Positions 1 to 9,470 of a stretch of 64,000 nucleotides of DNA are shown one piece after another. Source of the DNA: RUG369 sp050949645 (GTDB lineage: Bacteria; Planctomycetota; Planctomycetia; Pirellulales; Thermoguttaceae); assembly GCA_050949645.1 (NCBI GenBank), contig JBMNGC010000001.1, forward strand, positions 2,232,001 to 2,296,000. Reading direction: 5' to 3'. The notes under the pieces are model-generated. The model saw nothing but the letters and a program-made list of their open reading frames with translations, made no database searches and was not told the origin of the DNA. Each line of letters begins with the position of its first letter. The stretch's first letter is position 1. Both the position numbers and the translations under genes were made by a program.

Positions 1-1240
1 GCTCGGCGACGATAGACTCGGGCATAGGATGATCGTAATAAAGAGATCGGAAGTACTGGGGAGGAATAGCGACCCAGTTTCCGTCGCTGTCGCGTTCCTC
101 AAGGTCGAAGCGATAGCTGTGCACGACGTCGGGGCAGGTCGCCTGCGGTATCAAGACGTCCGCGCCATATTCTGTCACGTCCAGGACCTTCAGCTCGGTC
201 GAATCGCGCCAGCGAGGTTTTTCCGAGGTGAAATATCGAGCGTCCGTATATTTGTAGGAGTCGACGTCGCCCGGTTTGGCGACATAGTAAATGAAGTCGT
301 AGAAAGAATTTTTCACAACGTCGCAGGGCATGAGCGCGACCGAATTATCGGCGTAGACCTCCATGATGTAGAATTCAGCATAGCCCCCGCTGCCCGCCGG
401 ATATTCCTCGAAACGGCCCCCTTCTCCGCCGTGACAGATATAGCTGAGCGTGCTCGTCCCGAACGCGGTGAAATTCCCCTGCCATGCGACGCGCGGATCG
501 GAAAGTGGGTAATGCGTGTGCCCTGAAAAGTTAACGACCGTAGGATACCGCTGAAGCGTCTCGAGAAGATCCTCCATCCCCCAGTCGTCGGCGCCGCGAC
601 CGCCGTAGACCGTCGGAGAGACCGGATAATGCTGGAAAACGAAGACGGGCTTCTCAGGATCGGCGGCGACGGCCTCTGAAAGTTCACGCTCTAACCATTC
701 GACCGCATAGAGATAGTCGCCGGGCCTCATCGTTCCCTTCTCGGGGGAAATCCCGATAAACTGGAATCCGTTAATCTCATATCGGGCGTTCGGTTCGACG
801 CCGAGTTTCTCGCTCCAGAATTCCTGGCTGCCGCTCCCAAACTCGTGGTTCCCCATGCACAGGAGCTTTTCGGTTCCCTCGCGAAGCTCGTCGTCCATCG
901 CATTTTTAAAGTGGGTCAGTTGCGTGTCGTTCCCGTGGTCCGTCATATCGCCGACGACCATGAGCGCGTCGAGGCGATCGTAGGGACGCGTCGCCGCGTA
1001 GTCGTACGAGAATTGAATCGCGCGACGGAAACGTCCGACTTCCTGCACGGTCTCCGAGTTTTTAAAGTGAACGTCGCTCATCACCGCGACGCGGAGCACG
1101 CAGGGCGCGCGACGCTCCGACTCTTGAGCGAAGAGGCTGCGCGGCACGCAGACAAGAGAAAAAGCAGAGGCGGCGCCGAGCTTCAGAAAATCACGGCGAG
1201 AATGAACATGAGGAACGCGATCGCGAGTTGAGGTCATCAT
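1..1240 (-). CDS. Tat-exported calcineurin-like metallophosphoesterase (3' end off the left edge)
   Basis: A frame stays open from an ATG at 1240 to the window edge, about 413 codons, with no stop. The N-terminus carries a twin-arginine signal (RRDFLKLG followed by a hydrophobic stretch), so the enzyme should be exported folded. Metallophosphoesterase motifs appear in order: an SDVH block, GDMTDHGN, GNHEF and a GHTH block, giving the usual two-metal ligand set. The strong GAAGGAGA box just before the ATG supports this start. The family cleaves phosphomono- or diesters; the substrate cannot be read from sequence. The C-terminal part seen here lies outside the catalytic core and may be a beta-rich accessory region. 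The downstream end is missing. Confidence 0.88.
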   Translation of the reverse strand, partial: MMTSTRDRVPHVHSRRDFLKLGAASAFSLVCVPRSLFAQESERRAPCVLRVAVMSDVHFKNSETVQEVGRFRRAIQFSYDYAATRPYDRLDALMVVGDMTDHGNDTQLTHFKNAMDDELREGTEKLLCMGNHEFGSGSQEFWSEKLGVEPNARYEINGFQFIGISPEKGTMRPGDYLYAVEWLERELSEAVAADPEKPVFVFQHYPVSPTVYGGRGADDWGMEDLLETLQRYPTVVNFSGHTHYPLSDPRVAWQGNFTAFGTSTLSYICHGGEGGRFEEYPAGSGGYAEFYIMEVYADNSVALMPCDVVKNSFYDFIYYVAKPGDVDSYKYTDARYFTSEKPRWRDSTELKVLDVTEYGADVLIPQATCPDVVHSYRFDLEERDSDGNWVAIPPQYFRSLYYDHPMPESIVAE

Positions 1241-1345
1241 AGTCTCCTTCAATTGACGCGTCGGTCCGGCGCCAACGAAGCCCAGAACTTCCGACGCAAC
1301 GGCATTTTAACCTCGCATCGCGACTGATTCAAGCGTCGACAGAAA

Positions 1346-1380
1346 ATAAAAAAGCCCCGGAAGAGGTCCGGGGCTTTTAT
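1346..1380 (-). terminator. Rho-independent terminator of the prepilin-like gene
   Basis: GCCCCGG (1354-1360) pairs with CCGGGGC (1368-1374), and on the minus strand the hairpin is followed by a run of T. It lies just past the stop codon at 1392, separating that gene from the phosphoesterase gene downstream. Confidence 0.8.
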
Positions 1381-1587
1381 TCTCGAGCTCGCTAGATCCC
1401 TTTCGTCAGATCGACGATAAAGGTCGAGTTGCGAATCTGTTTGCTGCGCGGATCGAAAACGCGCAGCTCGATCTGTAAGCTCTTAAGAGGAACGTTGTAC
1501 GGCGGCGGATAGTCCTTCAGCTGAGCGGGCGAGATTTCGCCGTCAAGCGGGATATCGGAAATCGAGCCGCTAGAAAGACCCGCTCCC

Positions 1588-1629
1588 GAGAACTGATCGT
1601 AGAGATACGAGAACTGATCGTAGAGATAG
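1588..1629. repeat. 21-bp tandem duplication inside the prepilin-like gene
   Basis: Two head-to-tail 21-nt units (1588-1608 and 1609-1629) differ only in the last base. The repeat is in frame and duplicates the peptide YLYDQFS on the minus strand. Confidence 0.85.
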
Positions 1630-1889
1630 AGGTCACGCTGATACTGCTCAGTCCACGTATCGTAGACGCAGGGTTCCGGGAATCTCGTCAGGGGCGCACG
1701 AGTTTGGGCATAATGCCCGGCGGAACGCAGATCGTTCGGGTCGTCGAAGGTGATTGTAGAAGAATCGCCAAGTCCGCTCCCAAGATCGACGTAATCGTTG
1801 GTATTAGGATCCCACGCTTTCACGTTGAAGCTCAGAACATTTGTGAGGATCACGTCCTGATTGAAGACGAAATCGGTCCGCGTCGCCTC

Positions 1890-1966
1890 GCTGAGATCGC
1901 CAGTTTCAGGATCAACCTCGTTCCAGATGCTGAGATCGCCAGTTTCAGGATCAACCTCGTCCAGAT
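1890..1966. repeat. 39/38-bp tandem duplication that breaks the reading frame
   Basis: Copy A is 1890-1928 (39 nt) and copy B is 1929-1966 (38 nt). They are identical except that copy B lacks one T in the CTCGTTCC segment. A clean 39-nt duplication would have been in frame; losing one base makes the net insertion 38 nt and shifts the frame of the prepilin-like gene. Confidence 0.9.
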
Positions 1967-3208
1967 ATTGGCGTTGTCCCAGAAATCAATGAACGGCGTT
2001 GGCGGATTCGCGATTGGCAATTCCGAAGCGAGGTAAGTACCTGTAAGCGGACTACTGACTGAACCGTCTTGCGTGTAGGTCAGGTCAACGGCGAGCACGT
2101 CCCAAAACTGATCCACAGAGTTAAGAGAAAAAACGTTGGATTTCGCATCCCCGCCAGAGCCAAAGGGGGCGCCGGCGCGGAAAAAATCATGCGAGCATTC
2201 CTGAAGAGTCGGAAGGCGCAGCCAGTACCAAACGTTGCGCAGGACGGCATCAGGCTTCCCTCCATGGATGGAGACGGAGCCGTACTTATCGTTGCTGGCG
2301 TCAACGATACCGACGCCCACAGGATTCCAGTATCCGTAGCGGTTTGCTCGATTGGTCAGGTCGCCGAGCGTATTCGCAACGAGTCTCCCCTCTGAATTGA
2401 GGTGAACCGAAACGTCGTAGAAACGGAAGAACCCGTAACCATGGCGGAGATCAGTCAACTGGGCAGTTGAAAATTTGAAATCGGCAAGGGGGTGTTCATC
2501 CTGACTAGCGAGTTCGAAGGCGTCGAGACTATCTTGAAGTTGCTGATCAGGAAGGATCGGCAGGACGCGGCGATAGAGCGTCGTTCCGCGAACAAACCAG
2601 ATAATTTCGGCGTACTCCGATTCAAAGGTGTCCTGCTCGCCGCTATGGATATAGATCTGGCCATACTCGTTGTACTCGTACTTCGGACGGATATAACGTC
2701 CTCGGAAGGGTCTACCCGCCGGCGCGCGCGACGTGAAAGAGAGGATATCGTCCGTATCGCCGACGGTCGTATCGACCCATTCTTCGACCTTGTCGGGATA
2801 TGCTTCGCTATAGGCTGCATAACGTTCGGAATCGAGCGCCACGTGCGCGGTAGAAAAACCTCTCGGCTCGGTACTACCAGAGGCATAGAGCACGTCAAGG
2901 GGCGCGCCGAGCCCTTCGATGTAGCAGAGGTATCCGTCGCCGGTTCTGGAGTTTCTCGGGGGGATGGGTTTGACCGTGATATTCTCAAGATCGGTCGTGA
3001 GGCGGTTTTTCGCGTTGCGCAGCGCGTTGGTCGCTCCCATAATGCTTGTCGTCTCGTTCATCGTTCCGCCAACGTGGCTGAAGATGCGCGCGACGGAGTA
3101 CATAAGCATGAGCGAAAGCGTGACCGACGTCATGATTTCCAACATTGTGAAACCGAGGCGACGGCGAAACGCGGCTCGCGCGTTACGCTGGTCCAGATTT
3201 CTCGTCAT

Positions 3209-3792
3209 GGCTATCCTCCCGACCAGCTCCGGCGTCCCGGCCTGGCCGATTGAAACGGCGCGACGCTCCGTCTGCAGAACGAAACGTCAAGCAAATATAA
3301 TAATAACAGTTTAAGGTCGTCTGCAATTTATGCGCCAAACGCCTATATGCGCGGTACAACGCTGGGTCGGACGCGCCGAGTTCAACGCCGCGCAACAACC
3401 CTTAGTCGCTATTTTATCCTCTTTTTCACATCGCGTCCACCTTTTTTTCATTCTGCTCCTTAAAATTTTGCCCTTTCGACCTCGCTCCTCCCCGATTATC
3501 GTATCTTTGACGCAATTTGAGACGCCTTAAATTAAAAGTATTGCATTATGATACAGTCTCCTCGGCTCGTTTCGTTCTCTTTTGAGCGTCTAAATCTTGA
3601 CGTTTGACGCGCCGTTTCGCGAAGGCGTCGGAGCGTCGGCGCGCAGAATGGCGCTCTCCGCCGACCATGGCGCCGCTATTGACTTTGGCGACGCGCGCCG
3701 ATACGATTTATGGCGCCGGAAGCTCTTGCGTTATGAAGAATTCGCAATTCCGAGCGACGCCGGCTCGCTCGGGCAAATGAAAGAGCCCCATC
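3209..3792. other. Divergent intergenic region (584 bp)
   Basis: The region separates the minus-strand prepilin gene from the plus-strand GH36-like gene. It is AT-rich around 3290-3560 compared with the genes, as expected for two divergent promoters. A minus-strand promoter candidate is listed separately. On the plus strand, TTGACG (3507-3512) and TATGAT (3547-3552) are seen but not with proper spacing to each other. A 95-codon open frame at 3597-3884 overlaps the next gene and lacks any ribosome site, so I do not call it. I see no RNA gene here. Confidence 0.5.
3297..3326 (-). promoter_or_regulatory. Candidate promoter of the prepilin-like gene
   Basis: On the minus strand, TTGCAG (3326-3321) and TATTAT (3302-3297) are 18 nt apart and lie about 90 nt upstream of the start codon at 3208. 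This is a match to the housekeeping sigma consensus by eye only. Confidence 0.35.
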
Positions 3793-5775
3793 ATGAAAAT
3801 TCTCCCCCTCTTCTTATCCGCGCTGGCGCTCTTCGCCGCCGCGCCGGCGTTCGCGATCGAACCCGCCGTCTCCATGAATTATGACGGTTCGCCCGTCGAG
3901 CTCGCCATTGAACGCAATTTTGTCAACGACGACGATCAGAACGTCTGGCGCTTTGTCACGCCTGACGGCAAGGTCGCCGTCGACGTCGCGCCGACGACTT
4001 ACGAAGATTTCCCCGAATTTACACGTTTCTCGACCTCTATCCGCAACCTGTCGACAGAAGAGCCGACCGGCGTCGTCTCTGATCTGCGCGTCTATGCTCA
4101 GAAGGTCGCGCTTCCTTCCAGTTCCAGCGTCTCGTCCGTCACGATCAACGGTCTCCTCGGCTCAACCTGCGCGCCGCAGGATTTCCAGCCCTTCGTCAAA
4201 CTTCTCGCGCCTGGTGAGTCCGTCGAATATTCGACGCCAAGCGGTCGTTCGTCAAGCGAATACGCGCCATACTGCGAAGTGAACGTCGACGACCTCAACG
4301 GAATCCTCTACTGCATTGGATGGAGCGGAGGCTGGCGCGCGTACTTTGCGAATAACGGCGGCGATTACTCCGTCGAGCTTGGGATGCTTCGCACGGGCTT
4401 CAGCCTCAAGCCGCGCGAGTCGCTCCGTCAGCCGTCGATCCTGATCGCCGAGCGCAAGAACATGACGCGGCGCGCCTTCAAAACGCGCGTCCATCGATTC
4501 ATGATCGATCATAACAGTCCTCGCGACGCCGAGGGCGCGCTCTTCGAGCCCTTCATCGCGCTCACCGCCGGCGGCGGCAATAAGACGCCTCAGATGATGA
4601 TCGACGTCCTCAACTACGGTCTTGCGAACGAACTCCCCTTCGACGTCTTCTGGGTCGACGCAGGCTGGTACGGCGCCCCGCACGAAACGGATCCCTACCC
4701 GAACTGCGGACCCGACTGGTATAGGTTCGTCGGCGACTGGCGCGTCAACACCGTGACGCACCCAACGGGCGATCTCCTCCCGATCGCCGACGCGGTCCAC
4801 CAGGCGAACAAGAAGTTCCTCCTGTGGTTTGAGCCCGAAAGAATCGTTGAAACGGCCCCGATTTTCCAGGCGTACCCCTTCTACAACTACGGCGGCCTTG
4901 GATATTACGGCGATCCTCTTTCTTTGAATTGGATTGAAAAGACGATCTTCTCCGTCATCGAAAAGCATCACATCGACGTTTACCGACAGGATTTCAACAT
5001 GGAGCCGACGGGCCTTTGGGTCAGGATCGAGGAAGACGCCGGCCCGAATCGCGTCGGCGTCGCTGAGGCGAAGCATATCGCCGGCATGTATCAGTTCCTC
5101 GACAACATGAAAGCAAGGTTCCCCTGGATCCAGCAGGAGAACTGCGCAAGCGGCGGTCGACGCGTCGATATCGAGATGGTTGCGCGCGCTCACTCATACT
5201 GCCGCAGCGACTATTTCATCGGACCGAAAGAAGGGGATACGTGCTTTAATCTCGGACAGAACATGACGCTTAACCTCTCGCCATATCTACCTTTCCAGGG
5301 CGGCGAATCGAACTGCGTTACGACCTTCGACGATTACGGATTCATGAGCGTCGCTTCCTCGGGCTCCGTCTTTACGCCGACGGACCTCGACGGCGGAATC
5401 GTTCGACGCGACTTCACCGCGGAGGAAACCGCCTGGTTTAAGAAATCCCTTGACTGGGCCGCGCGACTCAAACCATACTACATGGGCGACTTCTACCAGC
5501 TCACGGACGAAACCTACGCCGTCGACGACTGTTGGTGCGGTTGGTCCCTGAACCGCCCGGCGGAAGACGACGGATTCGCCGTCGTCTTCCGCCGCGCGAA
5601 GTCGGACGTCGATGAAATGACCTTCGAGCTTCCCGCGATCGATCCGAACGCGAAATACGAGGTCGAGAACTACGACGGCTCCAAAGAGACCGTCGACGGC
5701 AAGGACCTCGCCAACTGGAAGGTAACGCTTGAAGAGCCCCGATCATTCAAGCTTATCCTGTATAAGAAGCTCTGA
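3793..5775 (+). CDS. Secreted GH36/clan GH-D alpha-galactosidase-like hydrolase
   Basis: A 660-residue protein with a clear signal peptide (about 1-21, ending AFA). An N-terminal beta-sandwich-like region is followed by a clan GH-D barrel. WVDAGWYG (about 287-294) is the typical clan motif. YRQDFN (about 397-402) supplies the probable nucleophile Asp400. CASGGRRVD and then CRSDYF supply the probable acid/base Asp473. A small beta domain closes the protein. The family removes alpha-galactosyl (rarely alpha-N-acetylgalactosaminyl) ends from oligosaccharides or glycoproteins. Export suggests it works on external glycans, as do the GH42-like enzyme, the esterases and the DUF4091 protein nearby. 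The YRQDFN variant departs from the common KWDMN form, so substrate is uncertain. Confidence 0.85.
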   Translation: MKILPLFLSALALFAAAPAFAIEPAVSMNYDGSPVELAIERNFVNDDDQNVWRFVTPDGKVAVDVAPTTYEDFPEFTRFSTSIRNLSTEEPTGVVSDLRVYAQKVALPSSSSVSSVTINGLLGSTCAPQDFQPFVKLLAPGESVEYSTPSGRSSSEYAPYCEVNVDDLNGILYCIGWSGGWRAYFANNGGDYSVELGMLRTGFSLKPRESLRQPSILIAERKNMTRRAFKTRVHRFMIDHNSPRDAEGALFEPFIALTAGGGNKTPQMMIDVLNYGLANELPFDVFWVDAGWYGAPHETDPYPNCGPDWYRFVGDWRVNTVTHPTGDLLPIADAVHQANKKFLLWFEPERIVETAPIFQAYPFYNYGGLGYYGDPLSLNWIEKTIFSVIEKHHIDVYRQDFNMEPTGLWVRIEEDAGPNRVGVAEAKHIAGMYQFLDNMKARFPWIQQENCASGGRRVDIEMVARAHSYCRSDYFIGPKEGDTCFNLGQNMTLNLSPYLPFQGGESNCVTTFDDYGFMSVASSGSVFTPTDLDGGIVRRDFTAEETAWFKKSLDWAARLKPYYMGDFYQLTDETYAVDDCWCGWSLNRPAEDDGFAVVFRRAKSDVDEMTFELPAIDPNAKYEVENYDGSKETVDGKDLANWKVTLEEPRSFKLILYKKL

Positions 5776-5791
5776 TTTTCAACGCGCGACC

Positions 5792-5820
5792 GGTTCGGTC
5801 GTCCCTCAGGCGACCGAACC
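5792..5820 (+). terminator. Perfect 10-bp stem-loop after the GH36-like gene
   Basis: GGTTCGGTCG (5792-5801) pairs exactly with CGACCGAACC (5811-5820) around a 9-nt loop, 17 nt after the stop codon. No T-run follows, so it could be a weak terminator, an mRNA 3'-end stabiliser or an attenuator before the nitroreductase gene. Confidence 0.5.
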
Positions 5821-5894
5821 TCCGCGATTTAGTATACCCCTTAACGTTCCCTGCGCCGTCTGAACGCGGCGCTTTCAGCAACGGAGACTGCGAA

Positions 5895-6410
5895 ATGACA
5901 TTTCTTGAATTAGCCAAAAAACGATTTTCCGTTCGTAAATACGACGACAAACCGATCGAACAGGAAAAAATTGATATTCTCCTGCAAGCCGCTCAGGCCG
6001 CGCCCACGGGCGCAAACGAGCAGCCTCAGCGCATTTACATCCTGCAAAGCCCCGAGGCGCTCGAAAAGCTCTCGAGCCTTTGCAGCTGCGTCTTCGGCGC
6101 TAAAACCGTTATGCTCTTCACGTACAACACGGACGAAGAATGGAAGAACCCCCTCGAAGAGGGCGTAACCGCCGGAATTGAAGACGTCAGCATTATTGCG
6201 ACGCACGTTATGCTCCAGGCGGAAGAGCTCGGAATCGGATCATGCTGGGTGAATTACTTCGCGAATTCCAAAATCGCGGAAGCCTTCGATATCCCGAAGA
6301 ACGAGCGCGTCGTTCTACTCCTCACCCTCGGCTATCCCGCCGCGGACGCAAAACCGTCTCCGATGCACCTAAAGCGCAAGGATATCGACAGCTACGTTAA
6401 GTATCTCTGA
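5895..6410 (+). CDS. Nitroreductase-family FMN oxidoreductase
   Basis: A 171-residue cytosolic protein of the short nitroreductase family. The N-terminal RRFSVRKY-type block (here KKRFSVRKYDDKPI) binds the FMN phosphate, followed by the APTGANEQPQ flavin segment and the GIGSCWVNYF segment near residues 113-122. Such enzymes use NAD(P)H to reduce nitro compounds, quinones or other electron acceptors as dimers; the true substrate is unknown. A GGAGA box sits about 10 nt before the ATG. It lies between two secreted hydrolase genes but has no obvious functional link with them. Confidence 0.85.
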   Translation: MTFLELAKKRFSVRKYDDKPIEQEKIDILLQAAQAAPTGANEQPQRIYILQSPEALEKLSSLCSCVFGAKTVMLFTYNTDEEWKNPLEEGVTAGIEDVSIIATHVMLQAEELGIGSCWVNYFANSKIAEAFDIPKNERVVLLLTLGYPAADAKPSPMHLKRKDIDSYVKYL

Positions 6411-6449
6411 CGCCGGACGTTACGCCGCCCTGCGCGAAAGGAATTCATT

Positions 6450-8390
6450 ATGTCCAAACGCATTGCGTCCTTCCTTGCCGCGGTCGCGCTTCTCCTCGTC
6501 GTGGTCGCGCAGGGCGCCGAACCGGCAACCTACTTCGCCTACCGGTCCTTCTGGCCGGAACATGAGACGATGAAACGCTTTGCGGAAGCGGGCGTTCACA
6601 CCTATTGCGTCTTCCCTTCAAGCACGACCAACTCCTTCGGCGAACCCTACTCGAAATACCCGAACGTCTGGCGCTATCGCGACGCCTACGACTGGGATTC
6701 GCTCAACCGTCAGTTCGACGAAATTATCGCATTCGATCCCGACGCGCGTTTTATCTGCATGGTCGACCTCAACACGCCCACGTGGCTGGCGAGATCTCTT
6801 GGCATGGGCGGCGACGGTTCTTTTGATTCCTTCATCGATCTCTCCAACTGTCTCGCGTCTCAGGAATGGCGCGAGACGACTCGGAAGTACATGATCGATT
6901 TCCTGGCGCATACTGAAAAACGCTATGGCGATCGGATCGACGCGTACGTCCTCGCCTGCGGACAAACAGACGAGTGGATGGACTACAGCGCGGAGCGTCC
7001 TAGTCGCGCCAGGAACGCCGCCTACGCGCGGTGGCGAAAGGACCAGGGACTTGAGCCCGACCACTGGCCGACTTTCGAGGAGTTTGACTCCGCCGCCTTC
7101 GAGAATCGGATCCGCGATCCTCAAAGAGAAGGGGGCGTCCTCGACGCGACGCGTTTCATGCAGCAGTTTGTCGCCGACGCCATCGTCGATTTCGCGACCT
7201 GCGCGAAGGAACATATCGCCCAGGGGAAGGAAATCGGGGTTTTCTTCGGGTACATCCTCGAATTGACGAACTGGCGCGCGGCGGGGTGCGGTCATCTCGC
7301 GTACGAACGCGTCGCGTCGAGCCCGGCCGTCGATTTCTTTATCTCGCCTGCCTCCTATTCCGAGCGTTTGATCGGCGGCGGCTCTGGAACGATGGCGCCC
7401 AACGAGACGCTACGCCTTGCCGGCAAACGTCGTTTGCATGAAACCGACCACCGCACGACGACTTACAACTGCGCGCTCAACGAATTCGTCGCCATTGCGC
7501 CCCATATGCGGTGGCAGAGCGAAGAGGAAGACGTCGCGGGCTTGCGACGCGAAATGTGCCTCGCGCTGACGGACCGCGCCTCGATATGGTTCTTCGACAT
7601 GTGGGGCGGTTCCTTTCAGTCGGAGCGCGCGTTCGAGAACGTCGCGACGATGAAAAAAGTCTGGGACCGCAACGTCGGGCGCCAGGGCGATCCGGTCGCT
7701 GAAATTTTGCTCGTCGTCGACCCGCAGAGCGCCGAACGCGTCAACGACCGGGAGCCGCAATCCGCCGACGTCTATCTCAAGACGCGCAACGCGCTCAATC
7801 ACGTCGGCGCGCCCTTCTCCGTCTGCTCTTTCAACGATCTCCCCAAAGAAGATCTTTCGCGCGTGAAACTCGCCGTAATCCCAGGTTCGTTCTATCTGCC
7901 GCCCGAGCGCCGCAAAATCTTGCGCGAAACGCTGTTGCGCGAAGGACGCGCCGTCCTCTGGTTCGGTCCGGTCGGGATAGACGACGGCTCGACGCTCGAC
8001 GTCGCGCGCGTCGAAGAAGCGACCGGCGCCAAATATGGTACGCCGGGCGTTACGAAGACGGAACGCGTCGGGTTTTTCGGAGAGGGGGACGGCGAATGGC
8101 GCAGTTTCGCGGTTTCAAAGAACGCCGCGGTCTCCTCCAAACTCCTGCGCGACGCGGCGAAGGACGCGAACGTTACGATCTATGTCGACGACGAATCGCC
8201 GGTTTACGCGTCGGAGCGACTCGTCGCGGTCCATAACAAGTCCGGCGGGGTCAAAAAGATAACGCTTCCGAGGAAGGCGGGCAAGATCGTCGAAGCGTTC
8301 TCCGGAAAGCTCGTCGCGCGAGACGCGCAGACCTTCGAATACGATTTCGCCGAGCCCGAAACCGCGCTCTTTGAACTATCGGAGGAATGA
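6450..8390 (+). CDS. Secreted GH42-like (beta-galactosidase-type) glycoside hydrolase
   Basis: A 646-residue protein with a signal peptide ending near residue 22 (VVAQGAEP). The first two-thirds resembles a GH42-type TIM barrel. ACGQTDEW (about 169-176) aligns with the acid/base segment, with Glu175 the likely proton donor, and LHETDHR (about 329-335) holds the likely nucleophile Glu331. The remainder, starting with EILLVVDPQSAERV, looks like the GH42 trimerisation (class I glutamine amidotransferase-like) domain, followed by a short C-terminal beta domain. The expected reaction is release of beta-linked galactose or a related sugar. Similarity is distant, so the specificity, and even the exact GH family, is not secure. 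A GAAAGGAATT box supports the ATG at 6450. Confidence 0.7.
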   Translation: MSKRIASFLAAVALLLVVVAQGAEPATYFAYRSFWPEHETMKRFAEAGVHTYCVFPSSTTNSFGEPYSKYPNVWRYRDAYDWDSLNRQFDEIIAFDPDARFICMVDLNTPTWLARSLGMGGDGSFDSFIDLSNCLASQEWRETTRKYMIDFLAHTEKRYGDRIDAYVLACGQTDEWMDYSAERPSRARNAAYARWRKDQGLEPDHWPTFEEFDSAAFENRIRDPQREGGVLDATRFMQQFVADAIVDFATCAKEHIAQGKEIGVFFGYILELTNWRAAGCGHLAYERVASSPAVDFFISPASYSERLIGGGSGTMAPNETLRLAGKRRLHETDHRTTTYNCALNEFVAIAPHMRWQSEEEDVAGLRREMCLALTDRASIWFFDMWGGSFQSERAFENVATMKKVWDRNVGRQGDPVAEILLVVDPQSAERVNDREPQSADVYLKTRNALNHVGAPFSVCSFNDLPKEDLSRVKLAVIPGSFYLPPERRKILRETLLREGRAVLWFGPVGIDDGSTLDVARVEEATGAKYGTPGVTKTERVGFFGEGDGEWRSFAVSKNAAVSSKLLRDAAKDANVTIYVDDESPVYASERLVAVHNKSGGVKKITLPRKAGKIVEAFSGKLVARDAQTFEYDFAEPETALFELSEE

Positions 8391-8410
8391 CGGCGCTCGA
8401 TCCGCCGCCC

Positions 8411-8438
8411 TTGCGCGAGAAGCAGACCGCCTTATACT
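8411..8438 (+). promoter_or_regulatory. Candidate promoter of the folP operon
   Basis: TTGCGC (8411-8416) and TATACT (8433-8438) are separated by 16 nt, about 50 nt upstream of folP. The -10 is good and the -35 is weak. A palindrome lies immediately downstream. Confidence 0.45.
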
Positions 8439-8462
8439 GAACGGTTCGATCGACGACCGTTC
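8439..8462 (+). promoter_or_regulatory. Inverted repeat just downstream of the folP -10 box
   Basis: GAACGGT (8439-8445) and ACCGTTC (8456-8462) are exact inverted repeats around a 10-nt centre. Overlapping the expected transcription start, it could be an operator or a 5' mRNA hairpin. Confidence 0.35.
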
Positions 8463-8489
8463 GCGCGGAATTTTCAGAAAGGGTTTTCA

Positions 8490-9470
8490 ATGCCGTCCAA
8501 CGCTGTGAGCTTGCGTTTGCCAAATCGGATCTTCACCTCGGACCAGCCTGCGATCATGGCGATCCTTAATATAACGCCCGACAGTTTTTCCGACGGCGGA
8601 CGTTTCGCAAAAGGGCGCGACAACTCCTTTACGCCTGATCTAGACGCGATCGTCGACGCTGCGAAGCTTGCGATTAAAAACGGCGCGTCGATCCTCGACG
8701 TCGGCGGCGAAAGCACGAAACCCGGAATCGATCCGATCGACGAAGCGGAAGAGCTCCGCCGCGTCGTGCCCGTCGTCCGCGCTCTCAAGAAGGCGGTCGA
8801 CGTCCCAATCTCCGTCGACACCTACCGGCCCGCGACCGCCGACGCCGTGATTGCCGAAGGCGCCGAGATCATTAACGATATCTCGGGGGGTCGATATCTC
8901 GATTCGTCGCAACGCTTTGCCGACGAAATGGAGTTCGGTTTCCCCGAGGAAATGGCGGAGGTCGTCGCGCGAAGCGGCGCCGCAGTCGTTCTCATGCACA
9001 TGCGCGGAACCCCGAAAACGATGCAGACGACGCCGCCTGAATATCCATCGGGGGTCGTCGAAGAGGTCGCCGCGTTTCTGAAAAGACGGCGCGACGCGTT
9101 CGTCGACGCCGGCGTTGAGGCGGAACGGATCGTCCTTGACCCGGGCCTGGGATTATTCGGCAAGACGTTCGAACAAAACTGGTCCCTAGTCTCCGGAATC
9201 GAACAATTACGAACGCTTGGCGCCCCGCTGCTGTACGGTTTTTCCCGCAAACGATTCCTGCGCGAAACCTTCGCTCGATATTACAAGGACTCGGGCGCGC
9301 CCCTCCCCGACGGAACGCCCGACCAGAGGACGCTCGACTTTGAAACGGCGACCCTTTGCGCGATTCTCGCCGCTCAAAAAGTCGAAATCCTGCGCGTCCA
9401 CAACGTTCAGGCGACCGCGCTCGCGCTTCGAATCGCGCGATATTCAACCTCGCAGGTCGAAGAAGCATGA
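8490..9470 (+). CDS. folP: Dihydropteroate synthase
   Basis: This 326-residue enzyme condenses 6-hydroxymethyl-dihydropterin diphosphate with p-aminobenzoate to make dihydropteroate, the committed step of folate synthesis. All family motifs are present: NITPDSFSDGG, DVGGESTKPG, SVDTYRP, INDISGG, LMHMRGTPKTMQ, the DPGLGLFGK pterin-binding block and GFSRKRF. The protein is longer than the usual 270-290 residues because of an insertion near positions 135-150 and another before the C-terminal helix. An AGAAAGGG box precedes the ATG. Its stop codon overlaps the start of the next gene (ATGA), indicating translational coupling. Confidence 0.96.
   Translation: MPSNAVSLRLPNRIFTSDQPAIMAILNITPDSFSDGGRFAKGRDNSFTPDLDAIVDAAKLAIKNGASILDVGGESTKPGIDPIDEAEELRRVVPVVRALKKAVDVPISVDTYRPATADAVIAEGAEIINDISGGRYLDSSQRFADEMEFGFPEEMAEVVARSGAAVVLMHMRGTPKTMQTTPPEYPSGVVEEVAAFLKRRRDAFVDAGVEAERIVLDPGLGLFGKTFEQNWSLVSGIEQLRTLGAPLLYGFSRKRFLRETFARYYKDSGAPLPDGTPDQRTLDFETATLCAILAAQKVEILRVHNVQATALALRIARYSTSQVEEA

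Larger units (their letters stand above)
1392..3208 (-). pseudogene. Prepilin-like (PulJ/type II pseudopilin-like) protein, frameshifted by a tandem duplication
   Basis: The reading frame from the ATG at 3208 (GGGAGGATAG box upstream) begins with a prepilin signature: basic leader, then GFTMLEIM with the +5 Glu, and one hydrophobic helix. This predicts cleavage by prepilin peptidase and a role in a type II secretion or type IV pilus-like assembly, most like a minor pseudopilin of PulJ type. The frame ends at 1850, but coding sense continues in another frame to 1392. The break is a 39/38-nt tandem repeat at 1890-1966. Removing 38 nt gives 593 codons in one frame, a 592-residue protein. Whether this is a real mutation or an assembly error cannot be told here. 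A 7-residue duplication follows near the C-terminus. Confidence 0.75.

Noticed and set aside
3183..3398. 71-codon frame overlapping the prepilin start
   Set aside because: Overlaps the promoter and the start of the recognised gene in another frame.
3597..3884. Possible small gene upstream of the GH36-like gene
   Set aside because: Overlaps the start of the next gene, has no ribosome site and no recognisable content.
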